Below, one piece after another: positions 7,071 through 14,316 of a stretch of DNA of 18,858 bases. A model generated the notes under the pieces. That model ran no database searches, had not been told where the DNA came from, and was given only the letters and a program-made list of their open reading frames with translations. Made by a program: the position numbers and the translations under genes. Position 1 is the stretch's first letter; each line of letters begins with the position of its first letter. Source of the DNA: Bacillota bacterium (lineage in GTDB: Bacteria; Bacillota; Clostridia; Acetivibrionales; DTU013); contig JAEZJL010000157.1 in assembly GCA_023415815.1 (NCBI GenBank), positions 1 to 18,858 of the forward strand, given 5' to 3'.

Positions 7071-8276
7071 TCACTCCTCGATTTCTGCCAGCAAATGCGG
7101 GAACACGGCTAAGCTTCTTTTCAATATCCCCTGCAGGTAGGCGATCAGGATGCCGTAATTGGTGATCGGCACCTGCTGGTCCCCGGCGCATTTCTGGCGG
7201 TATTTCACTTCCCTTTCGTTCAGCATGCAGCCGCCGCAGTGAACGATAAGCCTGTAGCCGGACAGGTCGTCCGGGAATTCCGTACCCGACGTGAAGCTGA
7301 AATTGATCTGCTTACGGGTGTAATCCTTTATCCACCGCGGCAGCTTCACCGTGCCTATGTCGTCGCACTGCCTGTGGTGCGTACAGCCCTCGGAAATGAG
7401 GACGGCGTCCCCGTCCTGCAGCGCTTCGATCGCTTTCGCCCCCTTCACGGCAGCCTCCAGAATGCCCTTATATCTGGCAAAAAGGATGGAAAACGAGGTC
7501 AGAAGAATGTCTTTTGGCGTATCCGCCGATACCTTTGCGAACGCCTGGCTGTCGGTAATGACGAGCTTCGGCTTTTTGCCCAGGCTCTCGAGCGTTTCCC
7601 GAAGCTCGAATTCTTTTACGACGATCGCCGTGGCATCGGCCTCCAGGATATCGCGGATCGTCTGCTGCTGCGGCAGTATCAGCCTCCCTTTGGGAGCGGC
7701 CTTGTCGATGGGCGTGACAAGCACGACGAAATCCGACGGGTTAATCAGGTCACCCACAATTTTGAGCTTTGACTCGTCCGTGGCAACAATCGCTGCGACT
7801 TTTTCCTTCAGTCTTTCAATGCTGCGTCCCGTTTTCGCGCTGACATAGAGCTCGTTATCGCTTTCAGGCGGTTCGCGCACTATCAGGTCGGATTTATTGT
7901 AAGCCACAATGTAATTTATTTTTTTAGCGCAGAACAGCTCTATTAATTCTTCATCCTCCCGGGTCCTGCCGCAGGCGGCGTCGATCACAAGCACGGCAAC
8001 GTCCGTTTTATTGAGCACCTGGCGGCTCCTTTTGACGCGCAGCTCTCCCAGGGCGCCGGTGTCGTCGAAGCCCGGCGTGTCGATAATCATCACCGGACCG
8101 ATGGGCAGCAGCTCCATTGCCTTATATACGGGATCGGTCGTCGTGCCCTTTATGTCGGAAACCACGGCGAGCTCCTGTCCCGTGAAGGCGTTTACGACGC
8201 TGGACTTGCCCGCGTTCCTCCTGCCGAAAAATCCTATGTGTATGCGGTTTGCCGATGGCGTTTCATTTAATCCCAT
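7071..8276 (-). CDS. hydF: [FeFe]-hydrogenase H-cluster maturation GTPase HydF
   Basis: A 401-residue scaffold GTPase that carries the diiron precursor and delivers it to apo-hydrogenase. An N-terminal Era/TrmE-like GTPase domain (1-170) shows the P-loop GRRNAGKSS (18-26), GTTTDP (44-49), DTPGFDD (66-72) and NKSD (127-130). The C-terminal cluster domain has the HydF signature CxH-x45-HCxxC: C298, H300, H346, C347, C350. The start is ATG 8274-8276, which has GGGG 8 bases upstream, lies 14 bases after the hydG stop and gives the normal family length; the open frame continues upstream to 8555 but that part overlaps hydG and is not credible. It is followed 4 bases later by aspA. Confidence 0.96.
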   Translation of the reverse strand: MGLNETPSANRIHIGFFGRRNAGKSSVVNAFTGQELAVVSDIKGTTTDPVYKAMELLPIGPVMIIDTPGFDDTGALGELRVKRSRQVLNKTDVAVLVIDAACGRTREDEELIELFCAKKINYIVAYNKSDLIVREPPESDNELYVSAKTGRSIERLKEKVAAIVATDESKLKIVGDLINPSDFVVLVTPIDKAAPKGRLILPQQQTIRDILEADATAIVVKEFELRETLESLGKKPKLVITDSQAFAKVSADTPKDILLTSFSILFARYKGILEAAVKGAKAIEALQDGDAVLISEGCTHHRQCDDIGTVKLPRWIKDYTRKQINFSFTSGTEFPDDLSGYRLIVHCGGCMLNEREVKYRQKCAGDQQVPITNYGILIAYLQGILKRSLAVFPHLLAEIEE

Positions 8277-8290
8277 GCCGATATCCCCTT

Positions 8291-9709
8291 TTAAAACCTG
8301 AAATCGCGGAGACCGCTGCTGATATTTGCAAGATTCTCCGTTACAAGCCTTCTTACCTTGTCCTTGGGTATGTTTCCGATTTCCGTCTGGACAAGGACGT
8401 CGCCTGCCGCTTTCGTTTCGGGCGAGGCATAGTCCTCCAGGTATTCCTTCAGCGTCATAAGGGCGTTCGGGTGGCAGCAATTCTGAATCTGCCCGCTCTT
8501 GCACAGGCTCATGAACCTGTCGCCCGTCCTGCCCTCCCTGTAGCAGGCGGTACAAAAGCTCGGGATATAGCCGAGCCTGATAAGCCAGCTTATCACCTCG
8601 TCAAGCGTCCTCGTGTCGCTTACGTCAAACTGCTCGGTATTTTCATCCTCCGGCTCAGGCTCGCTGTAGCCGCCCACGCTCGTCTTCGAGCCGCCGCTGA
8701 TCTGGGAAACTCCCAGATGGAGCAACCGCTCCCTGCAAGCCTTGCTTTCCCTGGTGGAAATGATCATTCCGGTGTACGGTACGGAAATACGAATACATGC
8801 CACGATTTTGGCGAATATGTCGTCGCTTATCCCGTTGTCAAACGCCGAAGGGTCAATGTCGTCGGCCGGCCGTATCCTGGGCATGCTGATGGTATGCGGC
8901 CCGACGCCGAAGGCGGCCTCAAGGTGCTCGGCATGCATGAGCAGGGCCGCAAATTCATAGCGGTACAGCTCAAGCCCGAACAGCACGCCCAGGCCGACGT
9001 CGTCTATGCCTCCGAGCATGGCCCTGTCCATCGCCTCGGTGTGATAGGCGTAATCGTGCTTAGGGCCTGTCGGGTGTAAATTCCCATAGCTAACTTTGTG
9101 ATAAGTTTCCTGAAAGAGAATATATGTGCCGATACCGGCATCGTGGAGCTTTTTGTAATTCTCGGCCGTCGTCGCGGCGATATTGACATTGACGCGGCGG
9201 ATGGCGCCGTTCTTATGCTTGATGCCGTAAATCGTATCAATGGATTCAAGGATGTACTCAATGGGGTTGTTTACAGGGTCCTCGCCCGCTTCTATCGCAA
9301 GCCGCTTATGACCCATGTCCTGGAGCGCTATAACCTCCCTGCGTATATCCTCCTGCGTCATTTTCTTTCGCATCATGCGCTTGTTCTTCGCATGATACGG
9401 ACAGTATACGCAGCCGTTTACACAGTAATTGGACAGGTATAACGGCGCAAACATAACGATGCGGTTGCCGTAGAAATCCTTTTTGATCTGCTCCGCGAGC
9501 GCATAGATTTCCCTGTTTTTTTCTTCGATCCCGCAGTCCAGCAGGACCGCTGCCTCCCTGTGCGTGAGCCCCTTGCGGAGCCTGGCTTTTTCGATGATGC
9601 TGTCGATAAGCCCGGCGTTGTTCTTGTTCCTTTCGGCATACTCAAGCGTAGCAAGAACCTCTTCGTGAGAAATGAACTCCTCGGCTTTTAATGATTTTGG
9701 ATTATACAT
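8291..9709 (-). CDS. hydG: [FeFe]-hydrogenase H-cluster radical SAM maturase HydG (tyrosine lyase)
   Basis: A 472-residue radical SAM enzyme that cleaves tyrosine to p-cresol and a dehydroglycine fragment, which becomes the CO and CN ligands of the Fe(CO)2(CN)-cysteine synthon. The radical SAM cluster motif CxxxCxxC is C96, C100, C103 (YCVNGCVYC). The second, auxiliary cluster motif CX2CX22C is C386, C389, C412. Length is normal for the family. The ATG (9707-9709) has AAAGGA 8 bases upstream and overlaps the last 22 bases of hydE, so the two genes are probably translationally coupled. Central gene of the maturation operon. Confidence 0.97.
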   Translation of the reverse strand: MYNPKSLKAEEFISHEEVLATLEYAERNKNNAGLIDSIIEKARLRKGLTHREAAVLLDCGIEEKNREIYALAEQIKKDFYGNRIVMFAPLYLSNYCVNGCVYCPYHAKNKRMMRKKMTQEDIRREVIALQDMGHKRLAIEAGEDPVNNPIEYILESIDTIYGIKHKNGAIRRVNVNIAATTAENYKKLHDAGIGTYILFQETYHKVSYGNLHPTGPKHDYAYHTEAMDRAMLGGIDDVGLGVLFGLELYRYEFAALLMHAEHLEAAFGVGPHTISMPRIRPADDIDPSAFDNGISDDIFAKIVACIRISVPYTGMIISTRESKACRERLLHLGVSQISGGSKTSVGGYSEPEPEDENTEQFDVSDTRTLDEVISWLIRLGYIPSFCTACYREGRTGDRFMSLCKSGQIQNCCHPNALMTLKEYLEDYASPETKAAGDVLVQTEIGNIPKDKVRRLVTENLANISSGLRDFRF

Positions 9710-10812
9710 ACCGGCATTCCTTTCTTATTCGGGTCAGAAACATCTTTCCCTTCAGTAATTGAAGCTTTTTGTGATATGGATCTATGATCTCCGCGGGAGA
9801 CGACCACGTGACAGCCGATGCTTTCCATGCGTCTTTGCATGCAGTACCGGCATTCTGCCGCCTCATCCCCCGTGCAGATTTTATTGTCGTATAGCAAATA
9901 TTTTTTTCTTACGCCTACCGGCGAAAGATTAGGCATCACCACGTTCGCCCCGGCCAGAATGCCAAGCTCCCGGCCCCTGGGGTGGATAGTCCCGAGCGCG
10001 GTGGTGGCGGGAAGCAGGACGGACGGGAGCATCAAACGGATGATCCCCAGCAGGAACAGCGTCAGCTCAAGCGTACCCGCTTCGCTGCCGGCAAACGGAG
10101 TATCGTGGTGCGGTATAAAAGGGCCGATTCCGACCATGTGGGGCTCAAGCTCCTTCATGAACAGCAAATCCTCGACGAGGCAGTCCGTGGTTTGATACGG
10201 AGAACCTGCCATAAAACCGCAGCCGACCTCGTAGCCTATCTCTTTCAGATTATATAAGCACCGCTTTCTGTTATCGAGCGACATCCTTTCCGGATGCAGC
10301 CTGCCGTAATGCCCGGCGTCCGCCGTTTCATGGCGAAGCAGGTATCGGTCGGCTCCGGCATCGAAAAAGGCCTTATAGGCTTGATAGCTTTTTTCACCCA
10401 CGGAGAGCGTGACGGCGCAGTCCGGGTGATAGCTTTTTATCGAGCGGATGATATCAATCATTTTTTCATCCGTATAATGACCGTCCTCCCCGCCCTGCAG
10501 TACGAAGGTCCGAAAACCGAGGTCATAGCCCGCCGCACAGCAGTCCAGTATCTGCTCCTTTGTCAGGCGGTACCGCTCCGCCTTTCGGTTGCTTCTGCGG
10601 ATGCCGCAGTAGTAGCAGTCGTTCCCGCAGTAGTTCGTGAATTCTATAAGACCGCGCATATATATGTCGTGCCCGTAGTTTTCGACCCGGACCTCTCTTG
10701 CCTTTTCAAAGAGATACTCCGCGAGCTCCTGACTCCGGTTGTCGATTAGCGCCCCGTACTCCTGCGGCAAAAGAGAGCCCGTTTCATAAAGCCTGTCAAT
10801 CAGCCGCTTCAC
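9688..10812 (-). CDS. hydE: [FeFe]-hydrogenase H-cluster radical SAM maturase HydE
   Basis: A 374-residue radical SAM enzyme of the HydE/BioB-like group that acts on the HydG product on the way to the diiron subcluster. The radical SAM motif is CGNDCYYC (C62, C66, C69). The accessory C-terminal CX7CX2C motif found in many HydE proteins is present as C313, C321, C324. The usual HydE end (VVVSRGDHR, 336-344) is followed by about 30 extra residues that read across the intergenic space and through the hydG ribosome binding site, overlapping hydG by 22 bases. The ATG (10810-10812) lies inside the 3' end of the upstream regulator gene (17-base overlap). Confidence 0.96.
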   Translation of the reverse strand: MKRLIDRLYETGSLLPQEYGALIDNRSQELAEYLFEKAREVRVENYGHDIYMRGLIEFTNYCGNDCYYCGIRRSNRKAERYRLTKEQILDCCAAGYDLGFRTFVLQGGEDGHYTDEKMIDIIRSIKSYHPDCAVTLSVGEKSYQAYKAFFDAGADRYLLRHETADAGHYGRLHPERMSLDNRKRCLYNLKEIGYEVGCGFMAGSPYQTTDCLVEDLLFMKELEPHMVGIGPFIPHHDTPFAGSEAGTLELTLFLLGIIRLMLPSVLLPATTALGTIHPRGRELGILAGANVVMPNLSPVGVRKKYLLYDNKICTGDEAAECRYCMQRRMESIGCHVVVSRGDHRSISQKASITEGKDVSDPNKKGMPVCIIQNH

Positions 10813-11083
10813 CGGTTGCCTCGCCTCCTGTTTTAGCGCCTATCTTTGAATAAACCGCCTTTGTGCTGACTCCCGGCAGCTTTCCGAGCTTGCCGGAAAG
10901 CGCGCTTATCGCGTCCTGCGGAGCGTCGACCGCAATGCTTATTATGCTGATGCCTTTTTCACGGTACGGCAGGCCCATCCTGCCTATAATGAAGCTTCTG
11001 TAATCGTGCAGGATCCGGTTGAGCTTTTCGACCGCCTCCTCCTCCTCGACGATAATTCCGATAATGGCAACCCTGGTTTCCAT
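10796..11083 (-). CDS. TM1266-family regulator of the iron-only hydrogenase system
   Basis: A 95-residue single-domain protein of ferredoxin-like (ACT/NikR C-terminal-like) fold. It resembles the family named after Thermotoga TM1266, annotated as putative iron-only hydrogenase system regulator, usually encoded beside hydE/hydG. Visible features are the opening strand RVAIIGIIVE, SFIIGRMGLPY (30-40), GISIISIAVDAP (44-55) and the KLPGVSTKAVYSK end (68-80), followed by a Gly/Ala/Glu-rich tail. It has no DNA-binding helix, so it may act by ligand or protein binding. The ATG has AAAGGAGGA 7 bases upstream, one of the strongest ribosome binding sites in the operon. First gene of the operon; its 3' end overlaps hydE by 17 bases. 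Confidence 0.85.
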   Translation of the reverse strand: METRVAIIGIIVEEEEAVEKLNRILHDYRSFIIGRMGLPYREKGISIISIAVDAPQDAISALSGKLGKLPGVSTKAVYSKIGAKTGGEATGEAAD

Positions 11084-11169
11084 GCGGAAATCCTCCTTTT
11101 AATAGAATTCCGGACATCGCAGTCCCTCTGCCCTTTGCGTATTTGCGTTATATATGATTTAGAAGAAAT

Positions 11170-11316
11170 AAAAAAAGCACCGTAAAGGCGCAGTCATCTC
11201 CAAGACAATATGAGGCTTGCTGTGCCTTCCGCCTCATGGATTCATTCGGCGTCAGTAACAATTATTATTTCCGCTTCGCCGTAAGGATGCTCTCGCGGCT
11301 CAGCTACATGTTAACT
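11170..11316 (-). promoter_or_regulatory. Structured 5' leader of the hyd operon ending in an apparent intrinsic terminator
   Basis: In the minus-strand transcript three helices can be drawn. The first is UAACA (11309-11313) with UGUUA (11256-11260), enclosing CCGC (11295-11298)/GCGG (11271-11274). The second is a perfect 7-bp stem AUGAGGC/GCCUCAU (11231-11237 with 11210-11216) around a 14-base loop. The third is a GCGCC-UUUAC-GGUGC hairpin (11177-11191) followed directly by seven U residues (11170-11176). The last looks like a rho-independent terminator about 85 bases before the regulator's start codon, so the leader may attenuate the operon. Segments GGCG and GCGCC/GACGCC could form alternative pairs. 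I do not recognise a known riboswitch class here. Confidence 0.5.
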
Positions 11317-11342
11317 TTATTATAATATACCCCGTTTGTCAA
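11314..11342 (-). promoter_or_regulatory. Possible promoter of the hyd operon
   Basis: On the minus strand a consensus TTGACA lies at 11337-11342. With a 17-bp spacer the -10 would be TAAAGT (11314-11319). A better TATAAT is at 11319-11324, but only 12 bp away. Either could be right; the leader RNA would start near 11305-11310. Confidence 0.35.
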
Positions 11343-11470
11343 TCACAAAACAGGGGCTTTAAGCCGGTCATCCTTACCAATGCTTCACTGCGCCGCCAGG
11401 TGTTTTGATATTTCCGGCCGCATACATTATCTGGCAGCCGATGGGGAAACTACTCCGGGAGGCGATATCC

Positions 11471-13594
11471 ATGCAGGAGATAAGCACACTGCCGGGGCGT
11501 GTAAGATACAGAATCGGGTCGCTTTATTACAATAAGCCCCTGGCAAGATACATCAACGTTTATACCGACAACCTGCTCGGCGTAAAATACTGTTCGGTCA
11601 ATCATAACACCGCAAGCATCCTTGTCATGTTCGATCCGGAGAGAACCAGCTGCGCCGCAATCGGTAAAAACATCAAAAACGCCGTCATTTCCGCTTTGAA
11701 GAACAAGCCTGCAAATATCAGGGAATACGACGAGTACTATGCCCTCCTTGAAAAAAGGGACAGGGCAAAAAGGAACATCTTCGCCTTCGGGTTGATTTAT
11801 CTGGGGTTGAGGCTTAAGAACTCAATCTGGGGCAAGTTTGCCTTAAGCGCCAATGCGGCTTTTCTTCAGGCTGCGGCGGCGGTGACCGTCATCGGAGGAT
11901 ATCCTCTGCTCAAGGGCATTTATAAACGGTTTGCAAAAAAAATCCCTTCGGACCCCGATATACTTCTGAGTCTTGCCGCTCTGGCTTTTACAATCACAAG
12001 AGAGAGCTCCAAAGGCGTTTTATTATTGATGCTCAAAGCTATGAACGACTATATAAAGTATTCTGCCGATGCAGAATCCCGCAGGCTCCTGAACCAGAGC
12101 ATAAACAGGATGTCCGGGACTGCATGGCTGGTATCCGCATCCGGTCAGGAAGTGCTCGTCGGCATCGGAAGCCTGAAGCCAGACGATTTGATAGCCGTAC
12201 ACGAGGGAGAGGTGATCGCCGTCAAGGGAAAGGTTGAGGAGGGCGCCGCTCTGGTCGACACTTTATATTATTCGGGACAGCCGGTAGTTTCCAATATAAG
12301 CGCAGGCGGCATGGTCAATGACGGAATGTCGGTGCTTTCAGGGGAGCTGAAGGTTAAAGTACACGGACTTCCCGAAAGCGCGGAGAGGGGTCGGGCGGAA
12401 AAGGGGGGTCTGCTCATCGAGCAAAAGGTCAAAAAGTATCAAAGCGCCGTAACCCCCCTGTCCCTTACAGCCGGATCGGCTGCATTCCTGATTTCAGGCA
12501 ATTTTATGAACGCCCTCGCGGTGCTGCTGGCCCTTACGCCTTCGGGAGCGGCGACGGCGCTGAGCACGGGCATGAAGAGCTATATATCGCTCCTGAACAA
12601 ACACAAAATATTTCTAAGAAGGCCGGAGGTATTTGAAAAGGTAACAGGCGTAAACCATATCGTATTTGACAAAACCGGCACCCTCACTTACGGCAGGATG
12701 CGGCTTGAGCTGCTCGAATCCTATGACCGCGGCTATTCCGGAGAGGAGCTCCTTAAAATATGCGCGGCATGTGAAAGCGACCATTACCATCCGATTTCCC
12801 TTACCCTGCAGGAGGAAAACGGGAACAGCCTGGATACCGGTAATGTGCGCAGCTCCGTGCTGATACCCTCAAGAGGGGTCAGGGCAGTCTACAACAGCCA
12901 TGATATCCTGATAGGCAACAGGCTGATGATGAATGAAAACGGCATCAGTATGGGCAATGCCGAAAAGGCATATGCAGATTGCGAAAAAAGGCTGTTGATA
13001 CCGGTAGCTGTCAGCATTGACGGCAGACTGACCGGGTTGCTGGCTTTTTCGGATACCTTGAGGAAAGGCTCCTATGAGCTGGTAGAAAGGCTAATGCAAA
13101 AACACGGTTTGAAAATATCGCTGATAACCGGCGACAGCGGGCAGAAAGCGGGAGAAATCGCCGGAAAGCTGCATATCAACGACGTTTACGGCAACTGCAG
13201 CCAGGAGGATAAAGCCCGGATAATAAGAGGGTTTAAAAAATCAGGCAGGGTCATGATGGTCGGGGACGGTCTCAATGACATTGACGCAATGAAGGAAGCC
13301 GATATCAGCGTAAGCTTTGCGAGCTCTTCAGCCGACAGGGTGAAGCTGAATTCGGACTGCATTCTATTTGAAGACCACATGGTAAGGCTGGCAGATATGG
13401 TTTCTCTTTCACAAAGAGCCTATCGGAGAATTGACCAGAGCATTGTATTCTCAAAATTGTATAATATGTTTTTTGGGGTATTGGCGTTCACCGGCGCCAT
13501 CGACGCCTTTGCGGCCAAAAGCGTCAATACCGTGAATTCCTTGCTTGTGCTGCTGCTGAACAAACGTATTGAGTATCTTGGAAATAAAAATTGA
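11471..13594 (+). CDS. P1B-like P-type ATPase with altered TGE and CPC motifs and an N-terminal LPGR (HMA-like) domain (ATPase A)
   Basis: A 707-residue membrane ATPase. The start is ATG 11471 (GGGAGG 8 bases upstream), not the open-frame ATG at 11405, which has no ribosome binding site. The N-terminal domain (1-75) opens with LPGRVRYR and has a ferredoxin-like pattern but no CxxC. Membrane segments precede an actuator domain (about 210-300) in which the usual TGES is replaced by SGQP (268-271), losing the dephosphorylation glutamate. The ion-path motif CPC of P1B pumps is TPS (356-358). The phosphorylation site DKTGT (400-404), HP (440-441), TGD (553-555) and GDGLND (598-603) are intact, and two helices close the protein. 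It can probably be phosphorylated, but its cycle and substrate are doubtful: a slow or regulatory pump is possible. It converges on the operon that encodes the pseudo-ATPase. Confidence 0.9.
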   Translation: MQEISTLPGRVRYRIGSLYYNKPLARYINVYTDNLLGVKYCSVNHNTASILVMFDPERTSCAAIGKNIKNAVISALKNKPANIREYDEYYALLEKRDRAKRNIFAFGLIYLGLRLKNSIWGKFALSANAAFLQAAAAVTVIGGYPLLKGIYKRFAKKIPSDPDILLSLAALAFTITRESSKGVLLLMLKAMNDYIKYSADAESRRLLNQSINRMSGTAWLVSASGQEVLVGIGSLKPDDLIAVHEGEVIAVKGKVEEGAALVDTLYYSGQPVVSNISAGGMVNDGMSVLSGELKVKVHGLPESAERGRAEKGGLLIEQKVKKYQSAVTPLSLTAGSAAFLISGNFMNALAVLLALTPSGAATALSTGMKSYISLLNKHKIFLRRPEVFEKVTGVNHIVFDKTGTLTYGRMRLELLESYDRGYSGEELLKICAACESDHYHPISLTLQEENGNSLDTGNVRSSVLIPSRGVRAVYNSHDILIGNRLMMNENGISMGNAEKAYADCEKRLLIPVAVSIDGRLTGLLAFSDTLRKGSYELVERLMQKHGLKISLITGDSGQKAGEIAGKLHINDVYGNCSQEDKARIIRGFKKSGRVMMVGDGLNDIDAMKEADISVSFASSSADRVKLNSDCILFEDHMVRLADMVSLSQRAYRRIDQSIVFSKLYNMFFGVLAFTGAIDAFAAKSVNTVNSLLVLLLNKRIEYLGNKN

Positions 13595-13595
13595 A

Positions 13596-13620
13596 GGAGA
13601 CAGTTTGAAGAACTGTCCCC
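13596..13620. terminator. Short palindrome between convergent genes, related to the 5347-5684 repeats
   Basis: GGAGACAGTT and AACTGTCCCC form a stem around TGAAG directly after the stop of ATPase A and 13 bases before the end of the convergent gene. It carries the same TTGAAGAACTGTCCCC-type sequence as the array. There is no clear T tract, so a terminator role is only likely from position; it may be a repeat insertion. Confidence 0.5.
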
Positions 13621-13632
13621 CCGATATTAACG

Positions 13633-14040
13633 TCAGCTTTCCTGCGGTTCCTGTCCTCTTTTGATATGCGAAATCTCTTCCCTGAGGCCTGCGATCGAGT
13701 CCTTCAGCTCCTGCAGCATCCTGTTTGAAGCTTCCCTCTCCTCACGGAATTCCTTTATCATTTCAGAAGAAATTTCCGGTTCCCCCGCGGCTTCTTTCAT
13801 CTTGCTGCGGGTTTCAGCAACCGTTTCCGAGAACATGCTGGAGATTTTCTCCTTGCCCTCCTCAAGTATTTGCTTTGTTTTACTCCCCAGAGCCATCATA
13901 CCCTGGGTACCTTTAACTGCCGCGGGCCTTAGCGACTGCTTCAGCTGCGGAGCCAGAAAATAAGTAAGCGCCGCCACGCCGATACCGACCAGAAAACCCT
14001 GTGAGCCGAAAGGCTTCAAAACATCCTTCACGTTAATCAT
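13633..14040 (-). CDS. Small single-TM protein with coiled-coil tail, P-type ATPase-associated (PacL/DUF1490-like, tentative)
   Basis: A 135-residue protein. One N-terminal membrane segment (about 14-30, GFLVGIGVAALTYFLAP) is followed by a basic stretch LKQSLRPAAV (33-42), an amphipathic helix, and a charged, probably coiled-coil C-terminus (92-127; EEREASNRMLQELKDS). The LKxxLRxAAV motif and the region after it are shared with the small protein at 15887-16162, so the two are likely paralogues. The layout resembles mycobacterial PacL/DUF1490 proteins, which are encoded beside metal P-type ATPases and hold them in membrane patches (established for PacL; the link here is inference). The ATG has GGAGGAG 8 bases upstream. 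Last gene of the operon. Confidence 0.75.
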   Translation of the reverse strand: MINVKDVLKPFGSQGFLVGIGVAALTYFLAPQLKQSLRPAAVKGTQGMMALGSKTKQILEEGKEKISSMFSETVAETRSKMKEAAGEPEISSEMIKEFREEREASNRMLQELKDSIAGLREEISHIKRGQEPQES

Positions 14041-14058
14041 ATAAAAATCTCCTCCATT

Positions 14059-14316
14059 CTATTTTCCAAACATAAGTGCTTTTGTGATCGCTTTGAACAC
14101 ATCCTTGTTATTATGCTTCTCACCTGTTGAATAAGTATAGGATATGAATGTCAGAATATGGCTTTTCCACAGACTGATCATCTCATCCTTTAAAGCAGGC
14201 TGTTCGTCCATCAGCCGGAAGCTGTCAGCTGTGAGCTTATGCAAAGTATTAAAGCATGTCTCGAATTCGTTTTTAAACTGCTCGTAATTAGTCAAAAATA
14301 ACTCACCCGCCCGCAT
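14059..14316 (-). CDS. Hypothetical protein, 85 residues
   Basis: I do not recognise this family. It is a small, probably soluble helical protein with one cysteine, containing NYEQFKNEFETCFNTLH and a KDVFKAITKALMFGK end. It overlaps the end of the pseudo-ATPase gene by 14 bases if the ATG at 14314-14316 is used. A TTG at 14293-14295 with GGGTGAG 6 bases upstream is an equally good or better start (78 residues) and would begin just after the pseudo-ATPase stop. An 18-base gap separates it from the next gene, so it belongs to the operon. Confidence 0.65.
   Translation of the reverse strand: MRAGELFLTNYEQFKNEFETCFNTLHKLTADSFRLMDEQPALKDEMISLWKSHILTFISYTYSTGEKHNNKDVFKAITKALMFGK

Noticed and set aside
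8277..8555. N-terminal extension of HydF from an upstream ATG
   Set aside because: It lies inside hydG, would be foreign to the HydF family, and the ATG at 8276 gives the normal length and P-loop position.
11170..11316. Known riboswitch (c-di-GMP, cobalamin, TPP, SAM, Moco, M-box or ydaO type)
   Set aside because: I compared remembered core motifs of these classes by eye and found no convincing match; a covariance-model search would be needed to be sure.
11405..11470. Upstream ATG for ATPase A
   Set aside because: No ribosome binding site, and the extra 22 residues resemble nothing; ATG 11471 has GGGAGG at the right distance.
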